NCBI RefSeq assembly: GCF_002735645.1
Contig: NZ_PDZG01000011.1
Coordinates: 21,851-85,850 of the forward strand
Length of the DNA: 64,000 nucleotides
Reading direction: 5' to 3'
From: Iodobacter sp. BJB302
GTDB lineage: Bacteria; Pseudomonadota; Gammaproteobacteria; Burkholderiales; Chitinibacteraceae
How positions within the stretch are numbered: position 1 is the first letter of the stretch; each line of letters starts with the position of its first letter. The notes under the pieces were generated by a model. That model was not told the DNA's origin and did not search any database. It was given only the letters and a program-made list of their open reading frames with translations. Both the position numbers and the translations under genes were made by a program. Shown in pieces: positions 37,300-46,490 of this stretch.

Positions 37300-37941
37300 A
37301 TGAAAATTGCTGTCGTCGATTATGGAATGGGTAATTTACGCTCGGTTACCAAAGCTTTAGAGCATGTCGCCGGTGATCATGCACAGATTGTGCTGACTGC
37401 AGACCCAGCCATCGTGGCTACCGCCGATAAAGTCGTCTTCCCCGGCCAGGGCGCCATGCCCGATTGTATGAAAGAGCTGACCGAACGCGGTTTAAAACAA
37501 GCCGTACTTGATGCCACCCGGGAAAAACCCTTTCTGGGGATTTGCGTCGGTGCACAGCTTTTATTTGAGCACAGCGAAGAAGGTGATACCGCAGGCCTTG
37601 GCGTTTTTAAAGGCAATGTAGTGCGCTTTCCCAAAGATAAAATGTCTGACGCCCTGGGCCAGAAATTAAAAGTGCCGCATATGGGCTGGAATGAAATGTT
37701 TAAAGTGCATGATCATCCGCTTTGGGCAGGTATCAGCGATGCGGAGCGCTTTTATTTTGTGCACAGCTATCATTTTCAGCCTCATGACAATATCACCGTC
37801 TTAGAAAGCTGCTATCCATATCGCTTTGCAGCGGCGGTAGCAAGGGATAATATCTTTGCTATTCAATGCCATCCTGAAAAAAGTCATCAAGCTGGTCTAA
37901 GCTTATTAAAGAATTTTGTAAACTGGAATGGCAATACCTAA
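37300..37941 (+). CDS. hisH: Imidazole glycerol phosphate synthase glutaminase subunit HisH
   Basis: 213 residues, class I glutamine amidotransferase. Catalytic Cys lies in GICVGAQLLFEHSEEG, and the His-Glu pair in QCHPEKS. It supplies ammonia to HisF. Conserved DYGMGNLRSV start confirms the initiation codon. Confidence 0.95.
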   Translation: MKIAVVDYGMGNLRSVTKALEHVAGDHAQIVLTADPAIVATADKVVFPGQGAMPDCMKELTERGLKQAVLDATREKPFLGICVGAQLLFEHSEEGDTAGLGVFKGNVVRFPKDKMSDALGQKLKVPHMGWNEMFKVHDHPLWAGISDAERFYFVHSYHFQPHDNITVLESCYPYRFAAAVARDNIFAIQCHPEKSHQAGLSLLKNFVNWNGNT

Positions 37942-37952
37942 AAGGCAACAGT

Positions 37953-38171
37953 ATGAAAACGCTTTGGATCAGTTGCTTTAAAGCACTACAAACAAGCTTG
38001 CTTATGACCGGTATTTTCAGCGTAATCACCGTTAGTTTAGCCAGCAACTATTCTTTTGACACGCATTCATGCCTTATTTTCTTTAGCTTTATGCTGATCT
38101 TTAATTTTTTAGTTCAAGCAAAAAACAACTTTTTTTCACACACAAAACAAAACCTGACTCCATCATGCTAA
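37953..38171 (+). CDS. Small membrane protein, unknown
   Basis: 72 residues with AAGG upstream of its ATG. Two hydrophobic segments (about 12-30 and 41-54). It overlaps the hisA start by seven bases. Base composition is more A/T-rich than the his genes around it, suggesting a later insertion. Not recognised; it could also be non-coding spacer. Confidence 0.4.
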   Translation: MKTLWISCFKALQTSLLMTGIFSVITVSLASNYSFDTHSCLIFFSFMLIFNFLVQAKNNFFSHTKQNLTPSC

Positions 38172-38905
38172 TCATCCCTGCAATCGACTTAAAAGACGGC
38201 CAATGTGTTCGCCTGCGCCAAGGTGAAATGAGCGACGCCACTGTGTTTTCTGACGACCCGGCCAGCTTTGTAAGCCACTGGCTGGGCCAGGGCGCCCGCC
38301 GCATGCATCTGGTCGATCTCAATGGTGCATTTGCTGGCAAACCAAAGAATTTGGGTGCAGTAAAAAGTATTCTTAAAGCGATTGATGGCGAAGTGCCCGT
38401 ACAATTAGGCGGCGGCATCCGCAGCTTAGAAACCATCGAAATGTATCTGGATGCGGGTATCGATTACGTCATTATCGGCACCGCCGCCATCAAACAGCCC
38501 GGCTTTTTGCATGAAGCATGTGATGCATTCCCAGGCCAGATTATTGTGGGGCTGGATGCAAAAGACGGCTTTGTAGCCACCGATGGCTGGGCCAAAATTA
38601 CCGATCTGAATGTAATCGATCTGGCCAAACGCTTTGAAGGCTATGGCGTGGAAAGCGTGATTTACACCGATATCGGCCGCGATGGCATGTTATCTGGGGT
38701 GAATATCGAAGCCACAGTTAAGCTGGCCCAAGCGCTCACGATTCCCGTAATTGCCTCAGGCGGGCTCACTAATCTGGACGACGTCAGAAAACTGGCCGAA
38801 GTGGAGTCAGAAGGAATCGAAGGAGTCATTACCGGCCGTGCCATTTACGAAGGCACGATAGACTTTAAAGCGGCGCAAGAACTGGCCGACGAATTGTCTA
38901 ATTAA
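38165..38905 (+). CDS. hisA: ProFAR isomerase HisA
   Basis: 246 residues, (beta/alpha)8 barrel. The catalytic Asp of strand 1 is in [14 protein letters not shown] and that of the second half in [12 protein letters not shown]. It isomerises ProFAR to PRFAR. Length and both half-barrel phosphate motifs are normal. Confidence 0.95.
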   Translation: MLIIPAIDLKDGQCVRLRQGEMSDATVFSDDPASFVSHWLGQGARRMHLVDLNGAFAGKPKNLGAVKSILKAIDGEVPVQLGGGIRSLETIEMYLDAGIDYVIIGTAAIKQPGFLHEACDAFPGQIIVGLDAKDGFVATDGWAKITDLNVIDLAKRFEGYGVESVIYTDIGRDGMLSGVNIEATVKLAQALTIPVIASGGLTNLDDVRKLAEVESEGIEGVITGRAIYEGTIDFKAAQELADELSN

Positions 38906-38971
38906 AGTAAATCAGAAAAACGATGGCAACGCGCTCCGTTTTTCTAATGCACTTAAGACAGCGGGGTGCCC

Positions 38972-39310
38972 ATGTCACAGCCTGAATGGTTTGATTGGGC
39001 ACAAAGCGAGCGCAAAATTGGCGACTACCTGCAAGAGCAGGATCCCATCCTTTTTGCAGCGGTTTGCCAGTTACTCTTTGATTGTGATCCGATGATGATC
39101 CCGCTGGTGATGGAGCCTCAGGGCTATGCACCTGAAGTGGGCAGCATTTTGCGCATATTGCCGCAGTGCCAGTCCGAAGAAGACGTAAGAGAAGTACTGC
39201 ACAACGTCTTTGTCCAATGGTTCAGCCCTGAATTTGCGGGTGGCCTTGGGCAATATAGCGAGGCGGCAAATAAGCTATGGGCACTCTGGACCAGCCAGCA
39301 ATCCGAATAA
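38972..39310 (+). CDS. Conserved-looking small cytoplasmic protein, unknown
   Basis: 112 residues from ATG 38972 (a GTG at 38966 is also in frame). Acidic, Trp-rich ends (PEWFDWAQSERK; KLWALWTSQQSE), no signal or membrane span. Placed between hisA and hisF and so likely transcribed with them. Not recognised. Confidence 0.6.
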   Translation: MSQPEWFDWAQSERKIGDYLQEQDPILFAAVCQLLFDCDPMMIPLVMEPQGYAPEVGSILRILPQCQSEEDVREVLHNVFVQWFSPEFAGGLGQYSEAANKLWALWTSQQSE

Positions 39311-39331
39311 GCCCTCTTCTGAAGAAAACCT

Positions 39332-40105
39332 ATGTCTCTTGCTAAACGAATTATCCCCTGTCTCGATGTGACTGCTGGCCGTGTTGTAAAAGGTATTAAC
39401 TTTGTAGGCCTGCGCGATGCGGGCGACCCGGTTGAAATTGCCAAAAGATACGATGCTCAGGGCGCAGACGAAATCACCTTTTTAGATATCACCGCCTCAT
39501 CTGATCAGCGCGATATTATTTTGCACGTCATTGAAGAAGTGGCAGCCCAGGTTTTTATTCCGCTGACCGTGGGTGGCGGGGTGCGCGTGGTAGATGATGT
39601 CCGCCGCCTGCTCAATGCCGGTGCCGATAAAGTCAGCATCAACACCACAGCAGTAACTAACCCGCAAATGGTGAAAGACGCTGCAGACCGTTTTGGCAGC
39701 CAGGCCATTGTAGTGGCCATCGACGCCAAGCAGGTCAGCCTGCCGGGCGAGCCATTACGCTGGGAAGTATTTACCCATGGCGGCCGCACCGCCACAGGGC
39801 TGGACGCCATTGAATGGGCAACCCGTATGCAAATGCTGGGCGCGGGTGAAATTTTACTCACCAGCATGGACAGAGACGGCACCAAAATCGGCTTTAATCT
39901 GCCGCTCACCCGTGCAGTCAGCGATGCGGTAGATATCCCCGTCATTGCTTCGGGCGGCGTCGGCAATGTACAGCATCTGGTTGATGGCGTTATTCAGGGC
40001 CACGCCGATGCCGTGCTGGCGGCAAGCATTTTTCACTTTGGCGAATACACCATACGTCAGGCCAAAGAAGCCATGCGGGCAGCGGGGATTGAGGTGCGCT
40101 TATGA
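39332..40105 (+). CDS. hisF: Imidazole glycerol phosphate synthase cyclase subunit HisF
   Basis: 257 residues, (beta/alpha)8 barrel. Catalytic Asp residues lie in [14 protein letters not shown] and [13 protein letters not shown]. It uses ammonia from HisH to make imidazole glycerol phosphate and AICAR. Overlaps hisI by four bases. Confidence 0.96.
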   Translation: MSLAKRIIPCLDVTAGRVVKGINFVGLRDAGDPVEIAKRYDAQGADEITFLDITASSDQRDIILHVIEEVAAQVFIPLTVGGGVRVVDDVRRLLNAGADKVSINTTAVTNPQMVKDAADRFGSQAIVVAIDAKQVSLPGEPLRWEVFTHGGRTATGLDAIEWATRMQMLGAGEILLTSMDRDGTKIGFNLPLTRAVSDAVDIPVIASGGVGNVQHLVDGVIQGHADAVLAASIFHFGEYTIRQAKEAMRAAGIEVRL

Positions 40106-40500
40106 GCTGGCTGGACGAAATCAAATGGGATGAAAAAGGCCTTGTACCCGTCATTGCTCAGGATAAAGACAGCGGCCGGGTGCTGATGTTTGCCTACGCC
40201 AACCGCGAAGCCGTGGCGCTTACTGCCGAAAAAAACACCGCCCATTACTGGACCCGCTCCAGACAAAAACTCTGGCATAAGGGTGAAGAATCAGGGCACT
40301 TTCAAAAAGTATCGGCCATTCAGTTTGATTGCGATGGAGATGTGCTGATTTACCAGATCGAGCAAGTGGGCGGCATTGCCTGCCACACTGGCCGTAAAAG
40401 CTGTTTTTTCCGGACGCTGGTCAATCAGGAATGGCAAATCACGGATGAAGTGATCAAAGATCCGGCCGATATTTATACTCACGGTCACACCCACCCCTAA
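40102..40500 (+). CDS. hisI: Phosphoribosyl-AMP cyclohydrolase HisI
   Basis: 132 residues, monofunctional cyclohydrolase. Conserved [34 protein letters not shown] and the Zn-binding Cys of [15 protein letters not shown] are all present. Separate from HisE, as is usual in betaproteobacteria. Confidence 0.95.
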   Translation: MSWLDEIKWDEKGLVPVIAQDKDSGRVLMFAYANREAVALTAEKNTAHYWTRSRQKLWHKGEESGHFQKVSAIQFDCDGDVLIYQIEQVGGIACHTGRKSCFFRTLVNQEWQITDEVIKDPADIYTHGHTHP

Positions 40501-40659
40501 TGACCGCCACAATCATTGTCTTCTTAAGCCTTAGGTTTAAAAGTACGGACCGCTTGAGAAAAAGAATAGACAATCCGCAAGATTTCCGAAGAATCGCCAC
40601 GTACTTGTAACCTAATGGCAATATAATCGGGTTCTGAATCGAATCAGGGATATAGATCA

Positions 40660-40986
40660 ATGGTTTCCGCAGACATTCTGGAACGCTTATCAACCACACT
40701 GGCCAGCAGGCATGGCGCAGATCCGTCAAGCTCTTATGTTGCCAAACTGTTTCATAAAGGCACTGACGAAATCTTGAAAAAGGTGGGTGAAGAGGCTGTT
40801 GAAACAATTATGGCGGCCAAAGATGGCGATAAGCTGCATCTTGTCCGCGAAATCGCTGATCTGTGGTTCCATACTTTGGTGTTGCTTGAGCATGTCGGCC
40901 TGAGCCACGAAGACGTGCTGGCAGAATTAGCACGCCGCGAAGGTATTTCTGGCATAGACGAAAAGAATTCCCGTAAGGAGCAATAA
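40660..40986 (+). CDS. hisE: Phosphoribosyl-ATP pyrophosphatase HisE
   Basis: 108 residues, MazG-like all-alpha fold with the [14 protein letters not shown] helix and [14 protein letters not shown] metal-binding acidic residues. AGGGA at 40646-40650 precedes the ATG. A 159-bp gap separates it from hisI. Confidence 0.94.
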   Translation: MVSADILERLSTTLASRHGADPSSSYVAKLFHKGTDEILKKVGEEAVETIMAAKDGDKLHLVREIADLWFHTLVLLEHVGLSHEDVLAELARREGISGIDEKNSRKEQ

Positions 40987-40987
40987 A

Positions 40988-41344
40988 GTGAGTGACTGCC
41001 TTTTTTGTAAAATTGCAGCGGGTGAAATCCCGGCTAAGAAAATATATGAAGACGATGAAGTGATCGCCTTTCATGATATTCACCCTGTCGCCCCGGTTCA
41101 TTTTTTATTGGTCCCTAAAACACATCTGGATTCTTTGGCCCATGCCGAAGCTCAGCATCAGGCCCTGCTTGGCAAAATGATGCTGCTGACCTCAAAACTG
41201 GCAGCAGAGCAGGGTTTGAGCGATGGCTATCGCACCATTATTAATACAGGGCATGGTGGCGGACAGACTTTCTTCCATCTTCATATGCATATTATTGGCG
41301 GCAAGCCGCTATCAACTAACATTTCAGAAATCAGCACGCAATAA
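40988..41344 (+). CDS. HIT-family (HINT) nucleotide-binding protein
   Basis: 118 residues, histidine-triad motif HLHMHIIGG near the C-terminus and the [15 protein letters not shown] start typical of HINT phosphoramidases. GTG start at 40988 with AAGGAG upstream, one base after the hisE stop. The hisE-HIT-tatA order is conserved in betaproteobacteria. Confidence 0.93.
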   Translation: MSDCLFCKIAAGEIPAKKIYEDDEVIAFHDIHPVAPVHFLLVPKTHLDSLAHAEAQHQALLGKMMLLTSKLAAEQGLSDGYRTIINTGHGGGQTFFHLHMHIIGGKPLSTNISEISTQ

Positions 41345-41367
41345 GCGCGCTATCAGGAGATTGCATC

Positions 41368-41559
41368 ATGGGTTCATTCAGCATCTGGCACTGGCTAATT
41401 GTTTTGGTGATCGTTGTACTGGTTTTTGGTACCAAAAAACTAGGCAGCATCGGTAAAGATTTAGGCTCTGCAGTAAAAGGCTTTAAAGATGGCATCAAAG
41501 AGGGTGAAACCCCTGCAGCCAAAACAGAAGACAAACCTGCCGATACCAACAAACCTTAA
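41368..41559 (+). CDS. tatA: Twin-arginine translocase subunit TatA
   Basis: 63 residues: one N-terminal membrane helix ([21 protein letters not shown]), the FGTKKL hinge, an amphipathic helix with [15 protein letters not shown] and a charged tail. Forms the protein-conducting oligomer of the Tat system. AGGAG ribosome site. Confidence 0.95.
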   Translation: MGSFSIWHWLIVLVIVVLVFGTKKLGSIGKDLGSAVKGFKDGIKEGETPAAKTEDKPADTNKP

Positions 41560-41568
41560 GGCTTGCCC

Positions 41569-41943
41569 GTGTTTGATGTGAGTTTTGGCGAGCTAATCAC
41601 GATTAGTGCCGTCGCCTTAATCGTCATCGGCCCAGAAAAACTGCCTAAAGTCGCACGGACTGCAGGCGCTTTGCTGGGCCGTGTGCAGCGCTTTATCTCG
41701 ACCGTAAAATCAGATCTGGATAAAGAGTTTCAGCTGGCAGAGCTGGCTAAAGTCGAAGCCGAGATTCGTGCCGAGGCCTCAGCGCTCAGCCAGACCATTC
41801 ACCAGCCCCTGGAAGAAGCGGCTCAGGCCTTATCAGAGCCAGCCCCAATCCAGGAGATTGAGCTTGCTCCCGCTGGGCCTCAGGGTGATCTGTTTGCCCC
41901 GCCCGCAGCTCCTCCTTCAGGCTCTAGGCCAGATCGGCGTTAA
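41569..41943 (+). CDS. tatB: Twin-arginine translocase subunit TatB
   Basis: 124 residues from GTG 41569, which restores the canonical FDVSFGELI start; an in-frame TTG at 41563 is less likely. One membrane helix, the GPEKLPKVARTAGALLGRVQRF hinge and amphipathic helix, then a Pro/Ala-rich tail. TatB joins TatC in the receptor complex. Confidence 0.93.
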   Translation: MFDVSFGELITISAVALIVIGPEKLPKVARTAGALLGRVQRFISTVKSDLDKEFQLAELAKVEAEIRAEASALSQTIHQPLEEAAQALSEPAPIQEIELAPAGPQGDLFAPPAAPPSGSRPDRR

Positions 41944-41946
41944 ACA

Positions 41947-42687
41947 ATGACGGATAATCTCCAGCCCCTTTTAGTGCATTTAATCGAGCTGCGTACGCGC
42001 ATTGTGCGTATCGCTGCGGTTTTTTTAATTGGATTTATTGCCTGTTTTGCTTTTTCTGAACAGCTCTATGATCTGATGGTTGCACCGCTTGCCCATGTTT
42101 TGCCTAATCAGAAACTGATTACCATCGGCATTGCCTCGCCTTTTGTTTTGCAAATCAAAATCGCCTCTATGGCGGCCTTTATGCTTACTCTGCCCCATAC
42201 GCTGTATCAAATGTGGGGCTTTATTGCACCGGGCCTTTATACCCATGAAAAAAAGCTGATTTTGCCGCTGGTATGCGCGTCCACCCTGCTCTTTATGCTG
42301 GGAGTGGGCTTTGCCTACTTCCTCGTTTTTGGCGTGGTATTTAAGTTTATTGTTTCGGTCGTCCCTGCCTCCATGCAATGGCTGCCCGATTCAGGTGAAT
42401 ACCTCGATTTTGCAATGGGAATGTTTATCTCGTTCGGGGTGACATTTGAAGTACCCATTCTGGTGATTGTGCTGGTAAGAATGGGCTTTATCAGCGTTGC
42501 AAAGCTGAAAGAGATTCGCCCCTATGTTATTGTCGGGGCCTTTGTCATCGCGGCCGTTGTTACCCCGCCTGACGTTGTATCTCAATGCCTGCTTGCTATT
42601 CCTCTCTGGCTGCTTTTTGAAGCGGGAGTATTAGTTGCAGGCTGGATGTACCAGCCTCCTCAGAAAACTATCGAAAGCGCCCAATGA
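41947..42687 (+). CDS. tatC: Twin-arginine translocase subunit TatC
   Basis: 246 residues with six membrane helices. Conserved LIELRTRIVRIA start, the YQMWGFIAPGLYTHEKK cytoplasmic loop and FGVTFEVPI are present. TatC recognises the RR signal peptide. Overlaps the next gene by four bases. Confidence 0.96.
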   Translation: MTDNLQPLLVHLIELRTRIVRIAAVFLIGFIACFAFSEQLYDLMVAPLAHVLPNQKLITIGIASPFVLQIKIASMAAFMLTLPHTLYQMWGFIAPGLYTHEKKLILPLVCASTLLFMLGVGFAYFLVFGVVFKFIVSVVPASMQWLPDSGEYLDFAMGMFISFGVTFEVPILVIVLVRMGFISVAKLKEIRPYVIVGAFVIAAVVTPPDVVSQCLLAIPLWLLFEAGVLVAGWMYQPPQKTIESAQ

Positions 42688-44417
42688 TTCCGCAACTCCG
42701 AATATTTCAGACCCTGCTGTTTTTGCTTGCCGCAGTGCCCTGCGGCATTCCTTTTCGCTACCAGCCCAATCCGGTATTTCCATCCGAGCTGGCCGCTTTA
42801 GTCCTGGCCGTACTGATGGTACTCACCGCCACAGCGCTGCCTTCCCGCGAGAAATCCGGCCCGCCCTATGCCAGCCTGATCTGGTTTGGCCTGGCTGCGG
42901 TGATTGGCTTGCAAATGGTGCTGATGCCCGTGCTGTACTGGTCTGATCGCACCGAGCCTGTTCTTTATGCCCTGACCGCCGCCTTCTCGGTGTGGGCACT
43001 GGCAAGGGCGCGTGATCATTTTGGCAGCATACAGCTGGCGCCCTTTTTTGCATGGGGCTTGCTGGCAGGGGCGATTTTCAACTCTGCGGTATCCGTACAG
43101 CAGGTTGTAGAGCTGCTGCAAAATGGCCCAAGGCTGATTTTTGGCCATTTGGGCCAAAAGAATTTATACGGACATTATCTGACCTGGGGTTTGGCTGCCG
43201 CTGCGTGGCTGACCGCCGAAAAAGAATTACCTAAAACCTGGTTCTGGCCCATTGCCACCTGGCTGGCATTATCTATTGCCTGGAGCAGCTCCCGCTCGCC
43301 CTTTATGTATGCAGGCGCGTGGCTGGTCTTTGGCGCGTTATCCGCTTACCTTGGCAAAGACAGCGTACGCCGCTTTGGCCTGCTGCTTACGGCCAGTGCC
43401 GCACTGATTATCGTGATGCAGTTTGTTGCTCCATGGATTAACGATGTGCTGCAATCATTGCTGCATGCCAAAAACGAAGTCCCTACCGGGCTGGATCGCC
43501 TTGATTCCAATGGCTCCCGCCGCCTGGTGGAGTGGCAAAAAGCATGGATAACCTTCCTGGCTCACCCATGGCTGGGTGTAGGCTGGGCTGCTTACCCTTC
43601 ACAAAGTATTGCCCTGCAGGTCAACCCGGCTTTTGCCATTGTGCAGGAAAGCGTGCTGTTTACTCATGCGCATAATTCGCTGCTCAATATCATGGCCGAA
43701 ACAGGTCTGGCAGGTACGCTGGTGATGGTTGGCGGCATGCTGTGGATGTTTATTGCGCTTCTGAAGCGCGAGCATGATCCGGTCAAAATTTTCGGTGCCG
43801 CTCTGGTGATTGTTTCGGTACTGCACAGCCTGGTTGAATACCCGCTCTGGTATTACCACCTGCTTGGCCCCTTTGCCCTGGCGCTGTTCTTTTTACGCTC
43901 TGATGCACCGCGCAAGCTGCAACTGCCTGATTGGGCAGAGCGTGCAAGCCTTGGTACTTATGGCGTAGCTGCACTGGCTGCTGCGGTGTTTGGCGGCATG
44001 CTGTATATCCAGATTTATCCGATTATGGATCCATCTGATAAACCCGCAGAAAACGCTGGCCGGATTAAGACTTTACAAAAGCTGAAGCAAAATCCATTAA
44101 TCGATTTCTATGCTGATTTTGCGCTGTCGAATTATATCGTCGCCAGCAAGCAGGACATGCCTTGGAAACTGCAGATTCTGGACAAGCTGAATCAGGTACG
44201 CCCCTACCCTAGTCAGCTCAGCGATCAGGCCATTATGGAAACCTTGCGCGGCAATACCAGCAAAGCACACAAGCTGATGCGCCAGGCCGCTTTCTCCTAC
44301 CCGGAAAGCCTCAATTACTTCCGTGAAGCGATCATGGAATTCAAAGAGCCTGAAGTGCGCGCTTTAATCAGAGAAGTGGAAGACGCTGAGAAGTTGTTTG
44401 GGAAGGAAAAGAAGTAA
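42684..44417 (+). CDS. PglL-type O-oligosaccharyltransferase (Wzy_C family)
   Basis: 577 residues, about 12 membrane spans and a C-terminal soluble part (about 445-577). The family signature GHLGQKNLYGHYLTWG (about 154-169), the large loop with THAHNSLLNIMAETG (catalytic-type His) and SLVEYPLWYYHLLGP match PglL/PilO O-linked glycosyltransferases rather than WaaL. It likely glycosylates pilins or other periplasmic proteins; MSHA pili encoded at the left edge are a candidate. Coupled to tatC by ATGA. Confidence 0.8.
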   Translation: MIPQLRIFQTLLFLLAAVPCGIPFRYQPNPVFPSELAALVLAVLMVLTATALPSREKSGPPYASLIWFGLAAVIGLQMVLMPVLYWSDRTEPVLYALTAAFSVWALARARDHFGSIQLAPFFAWGLLAGAIFNSAVSVQQVVELLQNGPRLIFGHLGQKNLYGHYLTWGLAAAAWLTAEKELPKTWFWPIATWLALSIAWSSSRSPFMYAGAWLVFGALSAYLGKDSVRRFGLLLTASAALIIVMQFVAPWINDVLQSLLHAKNEVPTGLDRLDSNGSRRLVEWQKAWITFLAHPWLGVGWAAYPSQSIALQVNPAFAIVQESVLFTHAHNSLLNIMAETGLAGTLVMVGGMLWMFIALLKREHDPVKIFGAALVIVSVLHSLVEYPLWYYHLLGPFALALFFLRSDAPRKLQLPDWAERASLGTYGVAALAAAVFGGMLYIQIYPIMDPSDKPAENAGRIKTLQKLKQNPLIDFYADFALSNYIVASKQDMPWKLQILDKLNQVRPYPSQLSDQAIMETLRGNTSKAHKLMRQAAFSYPESLNYFREAIMEFKEPEVRALIREVEDAEKLFGKEKK

Positions 44418-44444
44418 GGGAAGGCATACCGATATCCGCAAACC

Positions 44445-44660
44445 AAAAAGATCTGTTTAGTGCCTTCGGCAGCTTGATTTTGAAGCGGTTGCCACCGCGG
44501 GGGCCTTCCTTTCTTAAACGGCCAAGAAACGAAGCCAAAGAAGGCCTCCCCGCGAAGCACGAAACCCCTTACTGCGGACAGCAGCGGCGGCGGGACTCGC
44601 TTCGCTCAAACAGGATCTAAGAAACCGCCCCGTTCCTCGCTTCGGCGTGCTTCAAGGGGA
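44445..44660 (-). repeat. Dispersed intergenic repeat, copy 4 (inverted)
   Basis: Reads on the minus strand as the family at 11113, 20461 and 24442: it ends (plus strand) in TTCGGCGTGCTTCAAGGGGA, the complement of the family start, and begins with AGTGCCTTCGGCA, the end hairpin region. It is about 215 bp and the most divergent copy. It lies between pglL-like and tlyA-like genes, which converge. Confidence 0.8.
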
Positions 44661-44716
44661 CTCTAAGTTCAGTGCAAAGAGCGCGTCATGCACGGCATAA
44701 TAAAGCCACGCAAAAA

Positions 44717-45460
44717 CTACACCGCCAATGCATGAATAAAAAACTCACGATTGCCATCACCACCTGTAATCGGGCTGGCGAAGTAGTTTTGAGTTGTAAA
44801 TCCAGCCGCTGTTGCGGCTGTTTTTATTTTTTCTTCTACCTGCGCATAAAGGCTTTCATCTTTCACAATACCGCCACGGGCGATGCCGGCTTTGCCTACT
44901 TCAAACTGAGGCTTTACCAAAAACAGCAGCGTGGCCTGCGGCTGCAGCATGGCGCGCAGTGCAGGCAAAATCAGGGTCAGCGAGATAAACGACACATCGC
45001 CCACAATCAGTTGCAGCGGCCCGTCCTGCACTCCGGCAATCAGCTCCGGCACTAAATGCCGGGCATTCACGCCTTCAAACTGCACCACTCTGGCGTCGCC
45101 AAGCAGCCTTGGGTGAAGCTGGCCGTGGCCAACTTCCACACCAATCACTTTGCGCGCACCTGCCTGCAGCAGGCAATCTGTAAAGCCGCCGGTAGAAATC
45201 CCCACATCCAGCACCTGCCAGCCCGCCACATCCACACCGGCCTGCTCTAATGCACCTGCCAGCTTGAACCCGCCACGGGAAACAAAGCGATCGCTCTCGT
45301 CACTTGCCACCGTGAGGGGCAAATCTTTATCCAGCCTGATGCTGGCCTTAGTCAGCACCTTGCCAGCGCAGCTCACCCGGCCCGCAGCAATCATGCCTTG
45401 CGCCGCCGTACGGGAAGGGGCCAGCCCCTGCTCTACCAATAAAACATCAACACGCAACAT
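44717..45460 (-). CDS. tlyA: TlyA-family rRNA 2'-O-methyltransferase
   Basis: 247 residues. N-terminal S4 RNA-binding domain (about 1-60, MLRVDVLLVEQGLAPSRTAAQGMI) and an FtsJ-type Rossmann methyltransferase domain with SAM motif LDVGISTGGFTDCLLQ. TlyA methylates 16S/23S rRNA cytidines; older annotations call it haemolysin. Its start shares a base with the stop of the upstream gene (TAATG). Confidence 0.88.
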   Translation of the reverse strand: MLRVDVLLVEQGLAPSRTAAQGMIAAGRVSCAGKVLTKASIRLDKDLPLTVASDESDRFVSRGGFKLAGALEQAGVDVAGWQVLDVGISTGGFTDCLLQAGARKVIGVEVGHGQLHPRLLGDARVVQFEGVNARHLVPELIAGVQDGPLQLIVGDVSFISLTLILPALRAMLQPQATLLFLVKPQFEVGKAGIARGGIVKDESLYAQVEEKIKTAATAAGFTTQNYFASPITGGDGNREFFIHALAV

Positions 45461-45759
45461 TAAAACACCGGTTTTTTCAAACAGTCTTTAGCAACAACAA
45501 CGGTATTACGCTCTAAAAAACTATCGCTGCCCTTAGTCCACCACAGCCACTGGCCATCGCCCCATGCAGCACCACTGGCCGTACGCTGCTCATCCAGATC
45601 GTAAATCCGGCCATCCATACGTAAACGCACCTGCGTCATATCTGCGCTTGAGGTCACGTAAAACGACGAGCCACTTTTGCATTGATAGGGGCCGGTTATT
45701 TCATTGGGCGCAGCGTAAGCCATGCCGCTGAGCAACACAAAGACCAGTGCGCGCAGCAT
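45460..45759 (-). CDS. MliC-family lysozyme inhibitor-like protein
   Basis: 99 residues from ATG 45759 (GGAG upstream), signal peptide ending GMAYA without a lipobox. The mature part has the MliC pattern: first Cys in YQCKSG, then VRLRMDGRIYDL, ASGAAWGDGQWLWWTKG and a final Cys, with the SASGA(R/K)Y-type inhibitory loop. Likely a periplasmic inhibitor of c-type lysozyme. Coupled by one-base overlaps to both neighbours, between rluF-like and tlyA genes. Confidence 0.65.
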   Translation of the reverse strand: MLRALVFVLLSGMAYAAPNEITGPYQCKSGSSFYVTSSADMTQVRLRMDGRIYDLDEQRTASGAAWGDGQWLWWTKGSDSFLERNTVVVAKDCLKKPVF

Positions 45760-46490
45760 CAGAATTTCTCCGCAGCCGATAAATAGCGCCATTTACCCGG
45801 TGGTAAATCACCCAGCAGTACGCGGCCAATACGGATACGCTTTAAGCCAACGACTTCCAGGCCAACTAATTCGCACATGCGGCGAATCTGGCGCTTTTTA
45901 CCTTCACGTAAAATAAAGCGCAGCTGATTTTCATTTTGCCAGCTCACGCGGGCAGGTTTCAGCGCCTTGCCATCCAGGCTTAAGCCATGATTCAGCTTTT
46001 TCATGCCTTCACTGCTCAATTGGCCTGTAACACGAACCAGATATTCTTTTTCAACATTCGAGTTTTCGCCGATCAGCGTCTTGGCCACCACGCCGTCCTG
46101 CGTCAGCACTAAAAGGCCTACCGAATCGATATCCAAGCGCCCGGCAGGGGCCAGATCACGCATATGCGGCGGCACAAAGCGAATACCGCTGGTATCCCCT
46201 TCCCAGTGATTATCAGGCACCACCAACGCCACAGCGGGGGTATAGCCTTTTTCGGCCTGCCCGGACACATAGCCCACCGGCTTATTCACAAGAATGGTCA
46301 CACGCCCTGCCTGAGTGGCTTTAGCCGCAGGCTCCAGACTTACCACCTGGCTGGGCAGAACCTTGCTGCCCAGTACATCAACGACTACGCCATCGACCTT
46401 CACCCAGCCCTTGGCAATATATTCATCGGCCTCGCGGCGCGAGCAAAGGCCCAGTTCGGCTAAGCGCTTTGATAAACGTAATTCTTCCAT
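45759..46490 (-). CDS. rluF: RluF-like 23S rRNA pseudouridine synthase
   Basis: 243 residues. S4 domain (about 4-60) followed by an RsuA/RluB/E/F catalytic domain; the catalytic Asp is in PAGRLDIDSVGLLVLTQDG, and REGKKRQIRRMCELVG is the conserved C-terminal motif. RluF modifies U2604 of 23S rRNA in E. coli; assignment within the RsuA subgroup is tentative. Confidence 0.8.
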   Translation of the reverse strand: MEELRLSKRLAELGLCSRREADEYIAKGWVKVDGVVVDVLGSKVLPSQVVSLEPAAKATQAGRVTILVNKPVGYVSGQAEKGYTPAVALVVPDNHWEGDTSGIRFVPPHMRDLAPAGRLDIDSVGLLVLTQDGVVAKTLIGENSNVEKEYLVRVTGQLSSEGMKKLNHGLSLDGKALKPARVSWQNENQLRFILREGKKRQIRRMCELVGLEVVGLKRIRIGRVLLGDLPPGKWRYLSAAEKF

